Shown here: positions 8,577 through 10,619 of the stretch, one piece after another
How the letters are laid out: each line of letters opens with the position of its first letter
Position numbering within the stretch: position 1 is the first letter of the stretch
From: Chloroflexota bacterium
Lineage (GTDB): Bacteria; Chloroflexota; Anaerolineae; CG2-30-64-16
Assembly (NCBI GenBank): GCA_029555885.1
Contig: JAKPQT010000176.1
Location: 1 to 10,619, forward strand
Length of the DNA: 10,619 nucleotides
Reading direction: 5' to 3'
Position numbers and translations under genes: made by a program
The notes under the pieces: model-generated
Database searches by the model: none
What the model saw: only the letters and a program-made list of their open reading frames with translations
Told to the model about the DNA's origin: nothing

Positions 8577-9638
8577 TCACCCCGATCGCTCCGCCCGCCC
8601 CTCGCGGAACACCGAGAGCGGGTGCGCGGCGCTGATGTACGCATGCACGCGCGTGCCCGCGGGCACGTTGTCGGTGTGGGTCTTGAAGGCGTGTACGACC
8701 TGGCCCGAATCAAGGGCCAGGCGGTAGACGTTGAACGCGCCCCGGAAGAACCGCTCGCGCACGACGGCATTGCCGGCCTCGGCGGGCACAAAGTCCACGT
8801 CGTCCCCGCGCAGCGCCACCTCCACTGGCGTGCCCGCGGGCAGCGCGGCCGCCTGCGGCAGCGTGCCCAGCACGGTGCGGATGCCCTCCGGCGCGGTCTC
8901 GCCGGCCAGGAAGTCGCTGTCGCCCATGAACTCGGCCACGAACCGGGTGCTGGACGCGTGAAAGACCGTCTCGGGCGTGCCGATCTGCTCCAGGCGGCCC
9001 CGCTGGAACACGGCCAACCGGTCGCCCATAAAAAGCGCCTCATCCTGGTCATGGGTGACAAAGACCGCGGTCGTGTGCAGCGTCTTGAGGATGCCCCGCA
9101 CCTGCTCGCGCACTTCGAGCCGCATGTCGGCATCGAGGCTGCTGAACGGCTCGTCCATCAGCACGACGACCGGCTGCGGCGCGAGCGCGCGGGCCAGCGC
9201 GACGCGCTGCCGCTCGCCGCCGGACAGCGCGTGCGGATAGCGCGCAGCCAGCGCCTGCAAGCCGACCAGCTCCAGCATCGCGCGGACCCGGTCGTGCCGC
9301 GCCGCGCGGCTGAGCCCGCGCAGCCCGAACGCCACGTTATCGAACACGGACAGATGGGGGAACAACGCGTGATCCTGAAAGACCATGCCGACATCGCGGC
9401 GCTCCGGCGGTACGTGCACCGTAGCCGACGCGACCGTTCGGCCGCCCAGCCGGATCGTGCCGCCGTCGGGGCGTTCGAGTCCTGCGATGAGGCGCAGGGT
9501 TGTTGTCTTGCCGCACCCGCTCGGCCCGACGAGCGCGAGAATCTCCGCCTCCGCCACCTCGAAGGAGATATCCTGTACGACCGGACGGTCAAAGCGCACA
9601 AAGCACTTGGTGAGATGGTCAACCTGGAGTGTGGTCAT
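8577..9638 (-). CDS. ABC transporter ATP-binding protein, FbpC/ferric-iron type
   Basis: The 353-residue cytoplasmic ATPase powers a periplasmic-binding-protein-dependent importer. Walker A GPSGCGKT is at 38-45, the Q-loop glutamine at 88 (VFQDHALFPHLSVFDN), the signature LSGGERQ at 138-144, Walker B VVVLMDEP at 157-164, the D-loop SSLD at 166-169 and the switch His196 in VFVTHDQDEA. After residue 240 comes a regulatory C-terminal TOBE-like domain of about 110 residues. This size and the motif style fit the FbpC/PotA/CysA group; together with the fused-type permease upstream, ferric iron is the most likely cargo and thiamine or another small solute the alternative. The ATG overlaps the permease stop by 4 nt (ATGA), which indicates translational coupling. 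The gene is the last of its operon and ends at a shared hairpin. Confidence 0.93.
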   Translation of the reverse strand: MTTLQVDHLTKCFVRFDRPVVQDISFEVAEAEILALVGPSGCGKTTTLRLIAGLERPDGGTIRLGGRTVASATVHVPPERRDVGMVFQDHALFPHLSVFDNVAFGLRGLSRAARHDRVRAMLELVGLQALAARYPHALSGGERQRVALARALAPQPVVVLMDEPFSSLDADMRLEVREQVRGILKTLHTTAVFVTHDQDEALFMGDRLAVFQRGRLEQIGTPETVFHASSTRFVAEFMGDSDFLAGETAPEGIRTVLGTLPQAAALPAGTPVEVALRGDDVDFVPAEAGNAVVRERFFRGAFNVYRLALDSGQVVHAFKTHTDNVPAGTRVHAYISAAHPLSVFREGRAERSG

Positions 9639-10619
9639 TTGAAAATACGCTCCCTGCGGAGTAATAACGACAGCGGCAGCGCCGATGCCAGGACCAGGGC
9701 CAGCGCGGCCGGCGCAGCCTGGAGATAAAAGCCTTCATTGGCCCACACCCACACCCGCACGGCGAGGGTGTCAAAGCCAGCGGGCCGCAGCAGCAGCGTC
9801 GCGGGCAGTTCCTTGAGCGCGGACAGAAATACCAGCGCGGCGCCGGCCAGCAGGCCGGGCATGACCAGCGGCAGCGTGACCTGCGTGAAGGCCAGCAGTG
9901 AGTTGCGCCCCAGCGTGTGCGCGGCCTCTTCCAGGGCCGGGCTAAGTTGCTTCAGCGCAGCCTCGCTGGCGCGCACGGCCTGCGGCATATAGCGCAGCAC
10001 GTATGCCAGGACCACAACAAACGGCGTGGCGTACAGGAAGGGCAGCCACCGGTTCACCAGGAGCAGCAGGCCCAGCGCGACCACGACCCCGGGGATGGCA
10101 TAGCCTACCTGGCAGAGCCGGCTGACCAGCCGCGCAAACGCGCCCGGATAGCGCGTCGCCAGTTGTGCGACGGGCAGCGACAGCGTCATCGCCAGCCCGG
10201 CCGCCAGCAGCGCGGTCCACAGGCTGTGCCACGCGAAGCTGCCGAACCCGGCCGAACCACTGCGGAACAAGCCGGCGTTCGTCTCGGGGTTCAGCAGGGC
10301 CTGCAGGCTCCAGGCGACGAGCATTGCGGCGGGAATGAGCAGGCTGGCGGAGACGATACCGAGCACCAGCAGCAGCGCGGGCCAACGCCAGCGGCCGAGC
10401 CTGACCGTCGGCGCGGGCCGCCAGTGGCTTTCAGTCTGGGTAAAGCGGGCCTGTCCCTGCACGCGCAGCTCGGCCCACAGAACGAGCACCGCCAGCGTGA
10501 TGAGGATGCCGCTCAGGATGGCCGCGGCGGAACGGTCGTAGCGGCCAGCCAGCTGGACGAAGATAGCCGTCGAAAAGGTCTCGTAGCGCAGCAGCGCGAC
10601 CGTCCCGTATTCGGCCAGG
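9635..10619 (-). CDS. ABC transporter permease, FbpB/ferric-iron type, 3' part; 5' end cut by window
   Basis: The frame is open from the right edge of the window, giving 327 residues of a membrane permease. The first visible residues (LAEYGTVALLRYETFSTAIF) correspond to the end of the first half of FbpB-like double-length permeases, where two BPD_transp_1 domains are fused; the complete second domain follows. About seven hydrophobic segments can be seen. The cytoplasmic EAA loop that docks on the ATPase is ALEEAAHTLGRNSLLAF with the LP of VTLPLVMPG after it. A GTG at 10489 could be taken for a start, but the homologous sequence clearly continues upstream, so it is an internal Val codon. The stop overlaps the start of the ATPase gene. 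The substrate-binding protein gene is expected beyond the window, upstream in transcription. Confidence 0.9.
   Translation of the reverse strand, partial: LAEYGTVALLRYETFSTAIFVQLAGRYDRSAAAILSGILITLAVLVLWAELRVQGQARFTQTESHWRPAPTVRLGRWRWPALLLVLGIVSASLLIPAAMLVAWSLQALLNPETNAGLFRSGSAGFGSFAWHSLWTALLAAGLAMTLSLPVAQLATRYPGAFARLVSRLCQVGYAIPGVVVALGLLLLVNRWLPFLYATPFVVVLAYVLRYMPQAVRASEAALKQLSPALEEAAHTLGRNSLLAFTQVTLPLVMPGLLAGAALVFLSALKELPATLLLRPAGFDTLAVRVWVWANEGFYLQAAPAALALVLASALPLSLLLRRERIFK

Noticed and set aside
8622..9728. A 368-codon plus-strand frame opposite the ABC ATPase gene
   Set aside because: It is an antisense shadow that also runs across the boundary of two real coupled genes.

Overview
This is a GC-rich chromosomal segment with tightly packed, short-gap genes and no mobile element, tRNA, rRNA or CRISPR array that I can see. 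The gene types (a GT4 glycosyltransferase with a HAD hydrolase, a lipoprotein-type Tat-dependent MsrP with MsrQ, ClpB with a strong Shine-Dalgarno, a DoxX-like protein with an SdhA-like flavoprotein, and a ferric-type ABC importer) and the protein style would fit a Chloroflexota bacterium. That assignment is an impression from sequence flavour, not a database result.

Layout, left to right. (1) Bases 1-1232, plus strand: the 3' part of a GT4 glycosyltransferase, overlapped by 10 nt by a HAD-family hydrolase. (2) Bases 1233-1474: a non-coding gap between converging genes, holding two stem-loops, one of them a nested palindromic inverted repeat. (3) Bases 1475-3147, minus strand: msrP-msrQ, a methionine sulfoxide reductase system for envelope proteins, with a 1-nt stop/start overlap. 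(4) Bases 3148-3359: the msrP promoter region with a 7-5-7 dyad, and the rho-independent terminator of clpB. (5) Bases 3360-6008, minus strand: a complete clpB disaggregase gene. (6) Bases 6009-6239: a divergent control region. It has an 11-bp perfect inverted repeat spanning part of the clpB Shine-Dalgarno and start codon, and four heptamer direct repeats with an 11-bp period just upstream. (7) Bases 6240-8535, plus strand: a DoxX-like membrane protein and, 13 nt later, an SdhA/FrdA-type flavoprotein. (8) Bases 8536-8576: a convergent hairpin terminator. (9) Bases 8577-10619, minus strand: the ATPase and the 3' part of the permease of a ferric/thiamine-type ABC importer, coupled by an ATGA overlap; the permease runs off the window.

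The central part is largely stress related: ClpB rescues aggregated cytoplasmic proteins, while MsrPQ repairs oxidised methionines outside the membrane using quinol electrons. They are separate transcription units, because a clear terminator lies between them. The most interesting part is the clpB control region. It shows no classical CIRCE or HAIR element, but carries heptamer direct repeats of the kind bound by OmpR/PhoB- or SARP-type winged-helix activators, plus a dyad that could work as an operator or as an RNA structure masking the ribosome binding site. No new multi-gene system could be recognised; all proteins belong to known families.
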